Of a stretch of 64,000 nucleotides of DNA, positions 1 to 13,800 are shown in pieces (the stretch's first letter is position 1; each line of letters opens with the position of its first letter). This stretch comes from Parapristionchus giblindavisi (taxonomy: Eukaryota > Nematoda > Chromadorea > Rhabditida > Diplogasteridae). The stretch lies in NCBI GenBank assembly GCA_943737045.1, contig CALSFV010000213.1, forward strand, positions 1,053,001-1,117,000, read 5' to 3'. A model generated the notes under the pieces. That model worked only from the letters and a program-made list of their open reading frames with translations. It did not search any database and was not told the DNA's origin. Both the position numbers and the translations under genes were made by a program.

Positions 1-1
1 T

Positions 2-2982
2 TCAATCGAGCCACCAAAGGAACTGAAGACGACCAAGTTCTTCGATTTCGAGCATGTTGAGAAGAATGTGTTCAGGTTAGTGTATTTATTAATGCTATAT
101 TAATATTGTGGCTACCGTAATCTTATGTTTCGGATGGTTACCGTAACCATACGTGGGCAACCTATGTCGCTTGGAATTAAAATCGAGTTTGTCGGACGCA
201 AAAATCGAGTGGGACAATGCCAAGTTAAGGGATTTTTTCATTTTCAATGAATTTTGGCTAAATCGTGTGGTTCGGGTGCTCGAACCGGGTGGGTATTGTC
301 GTAATTCAGACCTCATATGAACCTTCATTTCAATGTTGTTGTCTTATACGGTGTGACTTGTGTAGTCTTTGTTTAGATGTGCCTAAAATAGCTTTATTTT
401 CGGTGTAGTTACAGTAATCCTCGTTCCTTACAGAGCGACGAATCTGACAACGAGTGGTCAACAGTCTAAGAAGGCTGCCTACGGAGGACTCATCATGGCA
501 CAGGTACCGTAACCACATCATGTCAAAATACAAAAGATAATTTCGATTGAGACATGATTATTTCATTGCTGTAATTCACAATGTTTCGAGCGGGGTTACA
601 GGAAAATATTGGATGGTACTATCCGTATACCTTGGATCTTCCGTGATTTTGCATGTAATCTCACAGAATCCATGAATGATCATATATAATCCATTCATGA
701 TTGAAGTATATTCCATCCATGATCATGCCGCTAATGGCCCAAATTATCCGTGACCATGCATAGATTCCAACACCTGAGTCCTAGTAGCCATAGCTTTCTG
801 ACGGTGCCAAAGATCAAAGATCATTTGATGGTGAGATCTTCTTTAGGCCATGGCCGCTGCTGAATCTACCGTACCTCCGTCGTTCAAGCCTCATTCCATG
901 CACGCATACTTCATTCTCAGTGGTGCGATAGGGTTGAAAGATCAATAAAGTCAGTTAATGATTGTAATTTAAGTTGACACTACCGTACCCGTTGACTATC
1001 ACGTGCGTCTTCTACGTGATGGTAGATCATTCTGCACTCGCAGTGTGGAGGCCATTCAGAAAGGAAAAGTCGTCTTCTCCCAGCAGTCGTCCTTCCACGT
1101 GGTAAGTACGGTATTTATATCGACGACTTTTGGTTTTTCGGGATTACGGTATTCTTCTAATCGATAATATCAGGTTGAGCCTGATTCATGCGTCCATCAA
1201 TCATCCTATCCTACCGTAGTCAAGCCAGCGTCAGAGTGTCCCGAGTTCAATGACGCCGCCAATGAAATACTGAGTGCGTTGGTTATCGGAACCGAATGAC
1301 ATATGTGGCCACCATGTCAAGAAGATAGTCTCTTGTTGTTTGAGTGTCTCGTTTCTTTATTAGTCAAACTTCCCTTAATTGGGTGCTCTTCGGAAATATT
1401 GATTCATTGCGCAAATATTGATTGATTGCAGCGAAGATCAACTCGGGAGAGATCACCGGCTCCGAGCACACACGTGCTGCCTTGGCAAAGTACTCACAGT
1501 CTGACAGGACCAAGTGGCTGTTCGATGTTAGTTTACGATTCAATTGATTACGGTACCCAGTCATTACTATCGATCTGTTCGATTCCCAACAGTGCCTGCA
1601 CAATGTTCGCCTCTGGGTTAAAAAACTCGTGCAGTATTTTTTTTGCTTAGAAGGGGCTTCTAAGCAAAAAAAATTGAATATTTAAATTTTAAATTCAAAT
1701 GCGACTGAGTCCAATTTTCCCCCATTCTATCCTCTTATTTACAGCATGATTGTGGCATTATCGATTTATTGATTTTATTGATTGATCGATTTAGATGCGC
1801 TGCACCGATACGGCGTCCCTGTTCGGTCTCGGTGATCCTTCGCGAACTTTCCACTTCTGGATTAGATCAAAGGTAACATAGTCTACCATATTCTTAACAC
1901 AATAGCATATGAGAAGTAGTTCAGTAATGTCGTACTATAAGTGTTTCTTACAGTACTTGCAGTAGAAGTGCAGTAACGTGTGAATACTGTGTAGACGTTG
2001 TATCAACAGAAATAAGCATAGTTTTCGTATTACACTATATTTTCTGTGTATGTAAATATTTACAAAATACAGGGCACGGTATTTACAGTATTTGTATACC
2101 GTAATCTGTAAATGTACCGTGCTTGCAAAATACTGGATTTGGTATTTACAGTATTGAATTCATGCCCATATTTGTTTAATGTTATAAAATTCAATCAATA
2201 TCAGGTACCCATCTCTTCGACCGATGAACGTCTTCATCGATGGTTGATCATATTCGCTTCCGATGCCTGTCCAGCTACCGTAATCTTCCGACCACACACC
2301 AAGTATTGAATGATTTTTACACAGAACTCAAGTATTAAATATTGTTTGATTGATCACCGTAATAGTCTTATCACAATTACAGTATCCTCATGTTTTCTTG
2401 ACAGGAACGATTTCGCCCCGTCGATGGTTTTCTCACTCGATCATGTAATGTACTTCCATCATCACGAGATCAAATCCGACGAGTGGCTACTGTATGAGGT
2501 CGAATCGACTTCTGCAGGTAGTGATTACTGTATATGTATATTGATTACGATAGATTTGGGCAACTTAAAATTTGTGTCAGCACGCTCATTATCGATTGGT
2601 GTGATGACATACGAGAGAATGAAGCGAATAGTAGATGCAATGTGCAAATGCAAAAGTCTCTGCGTCTCTTCTGTTCTCTACACTATTTCTCTGTTTTTTT
2701 CTCGCTAATGTGCAGGTTGGCAACGTGCCAATTTTAACAAGTCAATCTGAATATCCGCTTCCCCTCTTATTCTGAAATTTTGTAATGTACGGTTAGGCGC
2801 AGTTGTGTCTGTATTTTTGGAATTACAGTATATCATTGATACCATAATAATGGACAACAATCGCTTCAGGAGTTGGTCGTGGTTTCTCTCGAGGTCGCAT
2901 CTGGGGAACGGATGGCAAACTCCTGGTATCGCTCACACAAGAAGCACTAGTGCGCACGAGAGGAGAAGTTTCACGATTGTAG
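2..2982 (+). CDS. acot8: Acyl-CoA thioesterase, ACOT8/TesB family, peroxisomal (5' partial)
   Basis: Hydrolyses fatty acyl-CoA to free acid and CoA, in peroxisomes for the ACOT8 branch. Exons seen: 2-75, 434-503, 847-922, 974-1101, 1174-1273, 1432-1526, 1795-1872, 2205-2302, 2405-2517, 2870-2982. They join in phase to 314 residues plus a TAG stop; the start lies left of the window. The N-terminal hot-dog half shows FRATNLTTSGQQ, GGLIMAQAMAAA, HAYFIL and LLRDGRSFCTRSV. The C-terminal half shows FASDACPATV, SLDHVMYFH and LTQEALVR; from TesB knowledge, the Asp and Gln in these segments match catalytic positions. The protein ends in SRL, an accepted variant of the peroxisomal PTS1 signal (human ACOT8 ends SKL). 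It is convergent with the next gene. Family identity is secure; substrate range is inferred. Confidence 0.9.
148..310. mobile_element. Degenerate hAT-type MITE copy in ACOT8 intron 1
   Basis: Begins with CATACGTGGGC, the same terminal word as the intact element at 43870-44048. It contains the shared inner word GTCGGACGCAAAAATCG, which is found inverted in that element. No clean right terminus or target duplication is visible, so the right edge is approximate. Lies wholly in the intron between 75 and 434. Confidence 0.45.
1637..1673. repeat. Perfect 17-bp-arm hairpin in ACOT8 intron 6
   Basis: The arms at 1637-1653 and 1657-1673 are perfect reverse complements (core GCTTAGAAG / CTTCTAAGC flanked by T8 and A8) around a three-base loop, within the intron 1527-1794. 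It could be an RNA hairpin or a tiny foldback relic. No target-site duplication was recognised. Confidence 0.6.
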
Positions 2983-4092
2983 AGATCAAAGATCAATTTC
3001 ATAGACTAACACACGGGTTTCATGTTGTGCGTAGATACTCCACTCGATAAATGATTATTTTTTTTGTTCATGACGATTATGATTGTGATTGTGAGTTACA
3101 CTACAAAGAAATGTCACCACGATTTATTAATGTACCAGGGAATAGCTAACCGAAAAGTAAAAAGTTGAGAATTAGTGCGTAACAATGTCAACAATAAACT
3201 ACACTGAATAAACTATTTCGGTAGTATTGAGAGCTCGGCCAGCAGTTTCGAATTAGCGCGGGGTGTTACTTGAAGTGGGCAAACTCGGCTTATAGTCAAC
3301 TAAATGCGCCAACAAGGATAGCTATCGATCATTACTAGCGATAAAAGAAAGAAACAAAATAAAATGCTATGCATTAAAATAGTAATATGCGAAAACAATA
3401 ACAGTTTACTATCGGCGAAAATTATGGGAGATTGGGGATTAGATAGAATGTTATAAGAATATAGAGATATTAGAAAAAGGGGATAATTCAGCGCGAAGCT
3501 ACGAAGAAAGTATGATTACGCGCCCTTTCAGATCGAACAAGACCACGCATGCTACCGTACCCTCGATAGATCCTCAGGTACCGTACCCTTATATAAGACT
3601 ACAATAAGAACTCAATGCACTATACTACACTGCTGTATAATTAATGGTACCGTATAATGGAAGATCAAAGATCAAGCAGGCGATACCGCGTAGGAAATAA
3701 ATGAATATAAATGGAGATAAAGATAATAACACTGGGTTAATCTAAAGTATACCGGGGGATAACTAAGAGGTAGTATGGGAAATACTAATAATGCCCTTTC
3801 AATAATGGCGAACAGTAAAATTAATTGCAACGATGACGTGAGAACACATGATTGTGCTATCTTTTCGTCACTTTAGCATAGTGCACAAATCAAATTAAAC
3901 TAATCGACAATATATGATGAATACATCTAACTCTACCGTAACGCGAGCATGCTTTCAAAGCGCTCGCATTCAAATATAACAAATCGATAAAACTACAGTA
4001 TTCTATTCTTACGAGATAAAAGAAAAAAAGAAGAAAATAACTAAATGATTCTAAAAACTATCAGTTATCGATCGATTAAATCAATAATCTAG
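2983..4092. other. Intergenic region between convergent acot8 and nfi-1
   Basis: No exon with splice-compatible coding sequence was found. AT-rich, with scattered TACCGTA and AGATCAAAGATCA words. Several AATAAA-like words (about 3190-3215) could be poly(A) signals for the thioesterase gene. Confidence 0.5.
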
Positions 4093-7000
4093 TTATTGAT
4101 TGGATGGATTGAGAGAGGAGAAGTCAGAAGGCGGCTTCGATGGCGTACAATATTGATAAGGAGATGATGAAGATGATGAAGGTGGAAGGGCATCGGAGGA
4201 ATTGGAGTGACCCTCCTACAAATCAATAAGTATTTTATATCATAGCGTACATTCGTTGTGTTATATGCAAATTTATCACACAAATAATGAGAGGAACATA
4301 AGTGCAGACGTACAAACAGCCTTCCATCAATCGATATCGATCAAAGAAACAACAAACTACAGTATACCTGTCTAGCCGTACTCATCGGTGACTGTGATGT
4401 CGTCACCGTCGTGATCGTAGGAGATGGATGGGTGCAGAGAAAGGGCAGAGAGTTGGAGGAACTGTAGTAGAATGAAATTATATGTCATAGTAGATAAAAA
4501 AATCAGTAATTCTCCGGACTTGGTTAATTCTGAGATTCGCGCGAAAACATTCATCGAATATCAAGAACCACTCAAAAAGACATTAAGACATACTCTTGTG
4601 ATTGTTCTGTTTGATGTATCGGTGGAGGCACCATAACCAATCCCGAAAACGGCTGTGGAAGTACTATAGATGAGGATGACGCAGATGAAGAGCACGACGA
4701 TGACGTCATCGGCATCGTTGGCGCAGATAGTGAACTCTCAGACGGCGTCAACGATGCAGACGATGATGAAGGCTCGGCTGATGTCACAACAGCAGACGGA
4801 GTGTTGTTAGATAGTGACGAGATCAGAAGTTGTACTGCAATTAACATGTGATACATAATCTCTTACATGCTAGTGTAGTGGTTCGTACATTACTCCATCA
4901 CTCCTAGGCAACCTGGTTCGTTTCCCGCCTACTGCTTGAGTTTTTGCTAAATTTTTCAGTTCGATCAAACTCACAATTGACAGGAGGAGCATCGTTGGAA
5001 TTACCATCGATGGGAGTGCTCGACGCCAGTGGTGACGTCATTTCCGATGATGATGATGACTGCTGCAATCAATCGATAATTAGATAATTGTATACCGTAG
5101 TATACTGCGCATCAATCAATAATTAAGCTTACCCCTAAAAGACCCGACTGCAGGCTGGTGAGCAGCGATCTGCAAAAACAATCAATAAGTATCATTTGTT
5201 CAATCAATAATTGCAAATATAAGTTACAGTACCCGATAGAGGCGGTGGGGTTCTTGATGGGACTATTGCCTTCGGTAGGAGAGAAGAACGAAGGAGGTAT
5301 TGTGGGCGCTTGTGACAGCGGAGTGACTGATGATTGTGATGGAGACGACGCAGAGGATGAAGGCTGCACACCTGAGACGGAGAGAATCAATCCGTTCCGC
5401 CAGTACCGTAGTATTGTTTATTCAACTACATTTCACGAGTATTTTCGGTTGAATCTCGAATAAATTTGCATTTAGGCAGGCAAAAATGTCATTTTCACTT
5501 TAGTAACAATTTAAATAATATAACACTTTTTCTGTCACCGCTCTCGAAACGCTGTTAAGGTCTACGAAATCTATCATACAGTATCTTACAGTACCCACAG
5601 TATCATAAATTAATCCTTCAGCATCTCAAGATAAGAGAACAATATCTAATATAACTAGTAGATATTATCTACTAGTTGTCACAAAAATGAGTAGGTGAGA
5701 AGGCTACCGTACGCCAAATTCCTTCGTACTCATAAGATTGTAAATCGATAGCCAGAAGTAGATCAATGATGACTTACAGTGTGGAGGTGACAGAAGTGTA
5801 GCCATAGTGGTATCCTTCATCGGTGATTGATTCATCATAGGTGACACCAGAGGACGTCTCCTACCAGATACCGTAATCAGCGGAGCTTCGCCGGGAAGTC
5901 GGGCAGAGCGCACTCCTGATCCGATGCCAGTCGAAGACTCTGAATAAGTAAATGTACATATTGATCTTTGATCTTTCTGTTTTGTACGATAACAAGATCT
6001 TGCCATTGTAAAAGAGGGATTATTAAACTTTGATGACGATCACTTATATTTCTCAAAATCTTTAAAGCAAGAGTATTGAGTGGTGAAAATACCTCTAGTA
6101 AACGTTTTCTAATAATTAAAACTACTTTGAAAATTTCGCCCCTCGAGGCAACCTGTCGAAAATAAGCTGCCCCTCGGGACACACTGCTGGGAAAAATTTC
6201 CGGATTAATGAAATAAGAATAGAATAGAATAAGTAAGGATGGAGAAAGAAGGAAGCAAGTAGACAAATGTAACAGGAGAAGAAGCAGAACAGAGAACTAA
6301 GTTGCAATAATAAAAATATAAACTAATAACAAACAAAGTTCCTAATAGCATAGTTTAGGTCACGAATCGCCTTCGATAAACACTTTCGTGCGGTGCTAGA
6401 ACAGTCCATGCTTGAGTGAGGATTCATTTACAATCCATATATACATAGTGTAAAAACAGAGTCGAGACAAACCGCAAGCATTTATCGTAGACAAAACGCA
6501 TGGAACAAAAAACAATTTATCAGAGGTGTGGAAATCATCGAAAAACAATATATCGATTTGAGATTGATCTATGGTGGAGAGGGCACATTTAATACACTAA
6601 TTGCAAGGAAGAACGTATGTCTTCAAGGAATAATTTTTGGAATTAGAAAAGGAAAAAATGAACAAAATTTTAAGAAGATAAACTATGAAAATTAAAGATG
6701 TGAACGTATATATATAACATATATTTTCAAGAATAAAAAGAATTCTATATCTTGTCTGACAAACTAAGAGTAACTTCCTATGGTGATACATTTCCGATGA
6801 TTAATCGTCAAAAATCAACTAAAGGATACTAAGTGACTTGTGAGGGTATTATGCAGATTAACTACATAAAATCAATCGATAGTGGAAAGGATAACCAAAA
6901 TTACAGTATTCTAAGCGTCTATTAAGTAAGTATATCAGGAATAAGAGTTAAAAAAGGAGGTAGTTCTTGATGGCTATCACTGTTATGATGAATTACGGGG

Positions 7001-7757
7001 TAAGCTATCGTGCAAAATGATTAAATGATGATTAAGTTGATCAAGAAATCAATGAGTGTGGGAAAAATGGTAATCACCGATCGAGATAGAGAAACAATTT
7101 ATAAATAACATAACCTATAGTATGGAAATGAATAAAGAATAATGAATATGAAAGTGAAGGAATACACCGAATATGGACAGAACACACACAATTAGACAAT
7201 ATTTCTTAAAATATAAAAAAAATAACATAAATAAAAATAATTATGAGAGAATAGTAATAACAAATACTCAAGGGCACAAAGGTAGGGTCACAAATACAAC
7301 ATTATCATTCATTAGGTTTAGTCTTTTGTTTCTCTATATTTATATAAGCCATAACATGTATGCTCGGAACAAACAAACAAAATACTAACTTTTCTGCGCC
7401 GTTGCCACGCCAGTTGGCACTACCGTACTCGCTTGCAGGGATACGGTAGATGGCGATACCGGGCGGACAGATACGGTAGTTGATGACGACGACGATGGTG
7501 GTGGAGGTGCCGATGTTGTCGACGTTGCCACCATGACTCCGCCCCCTCCAATTGGTTTAAGTACTGTAGGTGATGGTACGGTGGTATTCTTGGGTGTGAT
7601 GGTCGCAATGGTTTGACGCTGTCGACTGTCAAATACCACGACCCTCTGGGGCATGCCATTGGGTGTGTTCATTACGATACGACGTTGAAGAGGACGAATA
7701 GTTGTGAGCATCGAGGGTGAACCACCATGATTACTGTAATGACATCATATTGATCAA

Positions 7758-7802
<45 letters not shown>

Positions 7803-10800
7803 ATTTACCTTCCACCATGAGTAGGCGTTGGCAGAATGTGCGCGAACTGAGCTTGACCTGTAAAAATCGACTGTAACACAAACAAAACGATCTGACTGAC
7901 ATATGAGACAATGTGACCCGCCTGAAACTGATTTAGACTTTAGGACCGTGATAACAATGTCCGAAACTGATAACACTTGGTTGTTTCAAGTTTCGAGCAG
8001 ATTTCAAAATTAACTACAAAATTGACGACCTTTGTCGCTGGAAAAGTAAAATCGGGTGGGTGGAACGCAAAAAAAAACTAATTTTTGACTGAATTTTAAC
8101 GAAACATTCTTGTCGCAGCCACAATGCCTATATATTAATGAGAGAAAAATGATTGCTAATGCATATATGATAGAAAAAGATCAGTGAACTACAACCATCA
8201 AGATCATTCCCAATCGAAAAATACTAACGTTGTTGTCGTGGTTGATGCATATGTCGTTCTTGTGATTGCCACTCATAATGTCCTCTTCCTCCACTCGTTC
8301 CACTCCCTCCTTGTCCCATCAATGATTCATCAAACAGTGCACGCTTACTCGATGAAGGCTGATTATCCTACAATCATTTAAATCAATCAATAAGTCGATA
8401 TGATCAGGCAATATTATTGATATAGCTTACAAGGAGTCTCTTTCAGCTTAAGGTGGCGAAAAGTTACGATTTATAGCTCATTTGAAAGCCCCTTATCTGT
8501 ATAATAAGAATGTATGTTTAAAAAATCCGAAACGGCTCTGTACATAGATTTTAAAAAATCCAAAGTTTGAGCAATTTCTGCCTGGAAATTCCTGTGTAAT
8601 GGCAGTTGAATTCCCGTACAATGATGGGCTACTTCTCCGCGCCCTCCCACCGAGCTAGTGTTGGCGCAATGGTAAAGATGTCGCTTACAATTTTTGCGCT
8701 GCGGGTTCGATCCCCACCGATGCGACATGTTTTGCACGATTTTTACACTTGTCTTTTTGAACAGTTTCATAAAATATCTTATTCCTATCATGCTTACGAT
8801 CCTATTGTCATGTCTCATCAGTACATTTTTAAATAGCAGAGAATTCATTTATTACAAAGTGAAATACAAACAATTAGAACAAGTCTAACAATCATGGTAT
8901 TCAGCTACCATGAAACAAAAGAAATCCTCGCAATGACTGCAGCGGATCAGCGACATCCTAGGGCACATGGGAGTGTAGCAGGGGGTATGTATAGGAAATA
9001 GCATAAAGAACAAGAAAAAAAGGAGGAAAAATGAAGAAACTTGAAAGATTCTGAAGAATGTATAGCTAAGCAATTGATTGGAGGGAGAAAAAAAGAAGAG
9101 TAGATCAGATTATAGAATTATTGCTTGACTTAATCGTTTGTTATTCAAATCTTTGAGTGTTGTTCTTTGTTTCATCGAGATTTCTGAAATACGTTGAATC
9201 TTTCAATTAACACTGACAAACTTTCAGACAGATTGGATGCATGGATCAGTAAGCATATTGTGAAAATTTTTTTAAATATCATAAAAAGACAAGTGTAAAA
9301 CTCGTGCAAAACATGTCGCATCGGTGGGGATCGAACCCGCAGCGCAAAAATTGAAAGTGACATCTTTACCACTGCGCCACCACTAGCTCGATGGGAGAGC
9401 GCGGAGAAGTAGCCCATCATTGTACGGGAATTCAACTGCCATTACACAGGAATTTCAAGGCAGAAATTGCTCAAACTTAGCATTTTTTTAAATCCATGTA
9501 CAGAGCCGTTTCGGATTTTTTAAACATACATTCTTATTATACAGTGAAAGGGCTTTCAAATGAGCTATAAATCGTCAATTTTCGCCACCTTAAGTTGAAA
9601 GAGACTCCTTGTTAGTAATATTCAAGATATCACTCTATATAATATCACTCTATATGCTTGGATTCTCACTCGAATCAATATTCAAGAATCATAAATCAGT
9701 TATCAATGAATAATCTCTCACCTCTACAGTCTCATCAATATATCTCTTCTTCATTTGGGTCAACTTTGGTGGATTAGATACTCCTCCCCCTCCATTTGAA
9801 CCAGAAGACAGTGTCACCATCGCGCCCACTGCTGGTGTCTGCTGAACCTGTTATACAATCAAATAGTCCTAAATCCAATTTAATTTCAAATAATAATAAT
9901 AATAATAATAGTAATAATAATAACTCTCACAGGAACATGCATGACCCTTTGCTGCCCTCCACTGGTCGTAGCACCACCTGCAGCATTCACTCGCATACTC
10001 GACATCGGGGATGATGAATAGGAAGAGGCTGTGGATCCAGATGATGAACCCCCGTAAGTGTCTAAAGTGAACATTTAATGTTATACAGACAAAGGGAGCG
10101 AATAGAGTGAGCATAGTGAATTCATGTTTCAACACTTGCACAATATAGTGGATAGCGAACTGATAGCATAGACTGAATGCAGCGTACCTGCAGCTGTAGA
10201 CTTCATTCCAGGAAGATGGAAGGGAGGCAGGAGTCCGTCCAGTGCACTAAAATGGGGGAAAACATTTCGTGGGAGAAAAACATATTGATATCTTTCTCCT
10301 TCTCCTCTCAATCAATCAATAATGCCTACTTAGTTTGTCGCTCAACCGCCTTCTGTTGTACTCTCCGAGATACGGTACCGGGTGGGGGTACGGTAGTTCC
10401 TGATGACGGAAGACGACTGGTCGACGTGGCAATGTGCGAAGTGTCATATTCGTCCTCATCCAGCACGTCCACTTCGACTATCTTCAAATATGGAATTGGC
10501 TTTACGTTTCGAATCGAAACATTAATTCAACTATATTATCATCTCCCTTTTATCATGTTTCAGAAATAATACAAACGCACTCTTATATAGAACGACGAAA
10601 CGCAGACACAACAAACTATATTTTATTAGGTTGTAACATAAGTTCCTTTGGATTTGAGTATGATGTGTTTACACTTCTGTTCCTCGCTTCGTTTTGAACG
10701 GAGCTCTCGGTACCGGTGCATATAACTAACTAGTGTCCCCCTCTACATAACCCACATAACCGTCGGTTGAGACTTCCATTTAATGATTAGTATGCTTCGC

Positions 10801-13800
10801 CTTTTTGCATAAATTGAAAATCAAGTTCTAAAGTCCAATTTGTTCCCGGCTCTCTCTCGCATGGATTTAACCAAAATCAATCACCAACTAGGTTAGGTGT
10901 ACCACACATATGTACCCTCCACCCACACGCTGACTAATTGCTAACATAAATTTACAATCGGAAATTATATTATGAAAAAGAGGAATGGTCACGGCCGTAT
11001 GGTACCATCATTTGAGATGCGCTTTTCGTCTTAAAGGAGAGCGACCAATTTGATACCCCTCCTTGAATGTTTGCCACACTTTGATCATCCACACCCACTA
11101 TTTTGCTAGAATTAAGTAAGCTTGAAAAACTGAAAAAGTTGTGAATACGAATAGTGGTCATTTGACGCAAATTTGAATAAAATCGCGGATTGGGACCTCT
11201 ACCTCTTTTATTTTTCTTTTAAGAACAAGCGCCTGAGTTGACAATATGGTAGCTTGATTGAAGAGATGGGTCATTCGCAATAATAGTGTGCATATTAGCC
11301 AGTGAATTTGAAAAGCAGAGAAACTAGAATCGACCACTAAGCCTGAAAAGATCAGAAAATGGAGATGCTCTATGTTCAAAGAATTTTGAAAGGAGCCAAT
11401 GAATTGCATGCGTCTAGTTGAGGTCACTGTTATAATCGAGGACCCCTATTGTAAACAACTACAAGATTTGAAGCCCTAGCTTATATCGCCGCAGTCACAG
11501 CGGTGCTAAGTGTCTTTTTCGTCACGGCTCCGCTCGCACTGACCAAGTGAAATCCGTTATATAAAGACAGTCAAATTTTTCTCTCATATACTACCTGTCC
11601 TTTCTTACTCTCCGGGCCTTACTCTCGAGTTGCGCCTTTACTTAAGGCCACCCACTTACTTTAGTAAATGAAAAGTTTAAGAACAAAGAAGATGCCGAAA
11701 CGTGGTTGGCCTCACAGTTTGCACAATAAACCAAGTCGTACCAAAAGTGGAGAGCCCACGGTGTGGCTGGATTATAGCAGGGACCCATCGGCTACAACAG
11801 CAAATATACCCATCCGCAATGTTGTCGATAAACAGAGATAATTTTATTTCAATGTTCACCTCAAAATGCAAAGGAACTTATGTTACAACCTAATAGTTTA
11901 CTTTTAATTTAATATTTTAGAGATTATTAAATTGGTAGTAATAAATAGACATTTATTAAAATAAATAAATAATCAATAACCTCCTGATCGTCGTCCTCTT
12001 CATATTTCTCATCAATTTCCTCCTCTATCACTTCCTCCTCTTCTTCCATCTCATTCTTCACTGGTTCTTCCTCTTGCTGTAGATGTTGTTGTCCTCCTCC
12101 TCTTTGCTGTCCATCCAGTCTACTCTGTATCCCACCTCCTCCTCCATTCTTATTCAACATTGGTCGTATTCGAGACGTTGAGCTTGTGCCCACAAGCGCG
12201 CCACGATTCAACCACGCGTCCTCTGAAAAAAAAGAACTCTGACCAATCAATAAATCAATAGCATAAGTCGAACATCTAGGTGATCGGTTTTCAAAATGCG
12301 GTCAGCTTTTTTTGATTTTTGGCTCAAAATGCTGTCAGGTTTTTCGATTTTTGGGAAATTTTGGCTCAAAATACTTTGTAACATACTTTTCGATGATCAA
12401 TGATCAACAGTCCAATTATACTCATACTAATAAATCAATAATAACAGCTACTGTAACAAATCAATCAATAGTATTCACTTACGTTGATTTCCACTGATTC
12501 GTCGTGCAGCCAATCCTTGTTGAGGTCTTCTAATCGATGATGACCCATTCGTACCACGTCTATCATTGCTCATGTGGATACCACTACCACTCGGAATGTC
12601 TTCCTCCAATCCATCTACTGCAAACAATCGATAATCATGAATACAGTAATCAATATTCAAACATTAATGATAGTTACAGAAAGTAATGATAATCGATAGT
12701 CAAGGATGAATATTAATCGAAGATATATCTATCGAGATATCATTCGATACAATACTCTCTTTAAGCAGTGATAAATGAAATTATGATTAATAGAGAATGA
12801 TAAATACAGCATTGAATAATCGATAATTAGACTTAGAGTAAGGAATCAATACTAACCTCCTCCAATCGTCTTCTTCGTGAGAGTCTTCATCTCAAAGGCC
12901 GTGAACACTCCTGTGCCCCAGATACCTCGACCGTCCATTCCATTGAACTCGGCTTCATCTACGATCAATCAATCAATCAATAATTCGAAAAATGAATAAC
13001 TACAGTATGACATACCATTATCAGCATCAGCCACATTAAATCGATTGCCATCAGGCTGCTCCTCATCGTCGTTTTGCGCAACTAAAAGATCAATAAATGA
13101 GCCAATCAATAAATGATTCTATGACCTTGGAATAAATCGATATCGTATCATTACCGTACCTCTGATTGCTTCTCGATCCTCCGTATGGATGTAGTTCGCA
13201 AGGAAAAGATCGAGTTCACGAACCTCAAGATGAGTAAATATGACTAGTTTGCCTCTATTTCACTGAACATGAGATCAAATAATTTCACAACGGCGGAACT
13301 ACGCGAAGAATTAAATTTATTTTTATATCAACTTTTAAAAATTAATCCTGAAGAGGTAATAATGCATTTTTAGCTAACCAGAGTTAAGAAAAAATAGAAT
13401 ACGATATAAGAAACACACAGTTATGGAAACGTGATACGGATTTATGCATAGGGCGGCATTCCTGCACTCTGCACACTTCTCCAACCGTTCTCCGTCTGTA
13501 CTCTCCAGTGGAATACCCTGAATATTGATTTGGTCAGACGTCGGATAGAGACGACAAACAGGGAAGAAAACCTCACAAAATGAAACTCAAAGGAAAATAA
13601 TAATAATAATACTAATAATAATTAACAATGTTAACCTTGAACAGAATGACCATGACCAGGTCGAGTCTCCATACTTTATCAGCTTGTCTCAGACAATCGA
13701 TACGACGCATCTTGCCCTTCTGATCAGAGTTGGACACCACACAGATGCCTGCACGCTGGCCCTTGATCTGAAAGATTACTAAGTAAATATAGAGGTCGTA

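Noticed and set aside
7385..7390. Stop codon TAG as the nfi-1 C-terminus
   Set aside because: A donor (AAAA|GTTAGT) overlaps it, and seven downstream exons join in perfect phase with matching Ser/Pro-rich composition, so the longer protein is preferred. A short isoform remains possible.
7731..7976. Poly-Asn/poly-Ile ORFs
   Set aside because: Created by the ATT microsatellite in an nfi-1 intron.
8654..8725. Functional tRNA gene
   Set aside because: A- and B-box words are present but I could not draw a complete cloverleaf with acceptor and anticodon stems. Recorded as tRNA-like only.
8471..9435. ORFs of 125 and 87 codons in the foldback element (also 46055-47019)
   Set aside because: They run through the tRNA-like and inverted-arm sequence, occur in mirrored frames, and have no recognisable domain.
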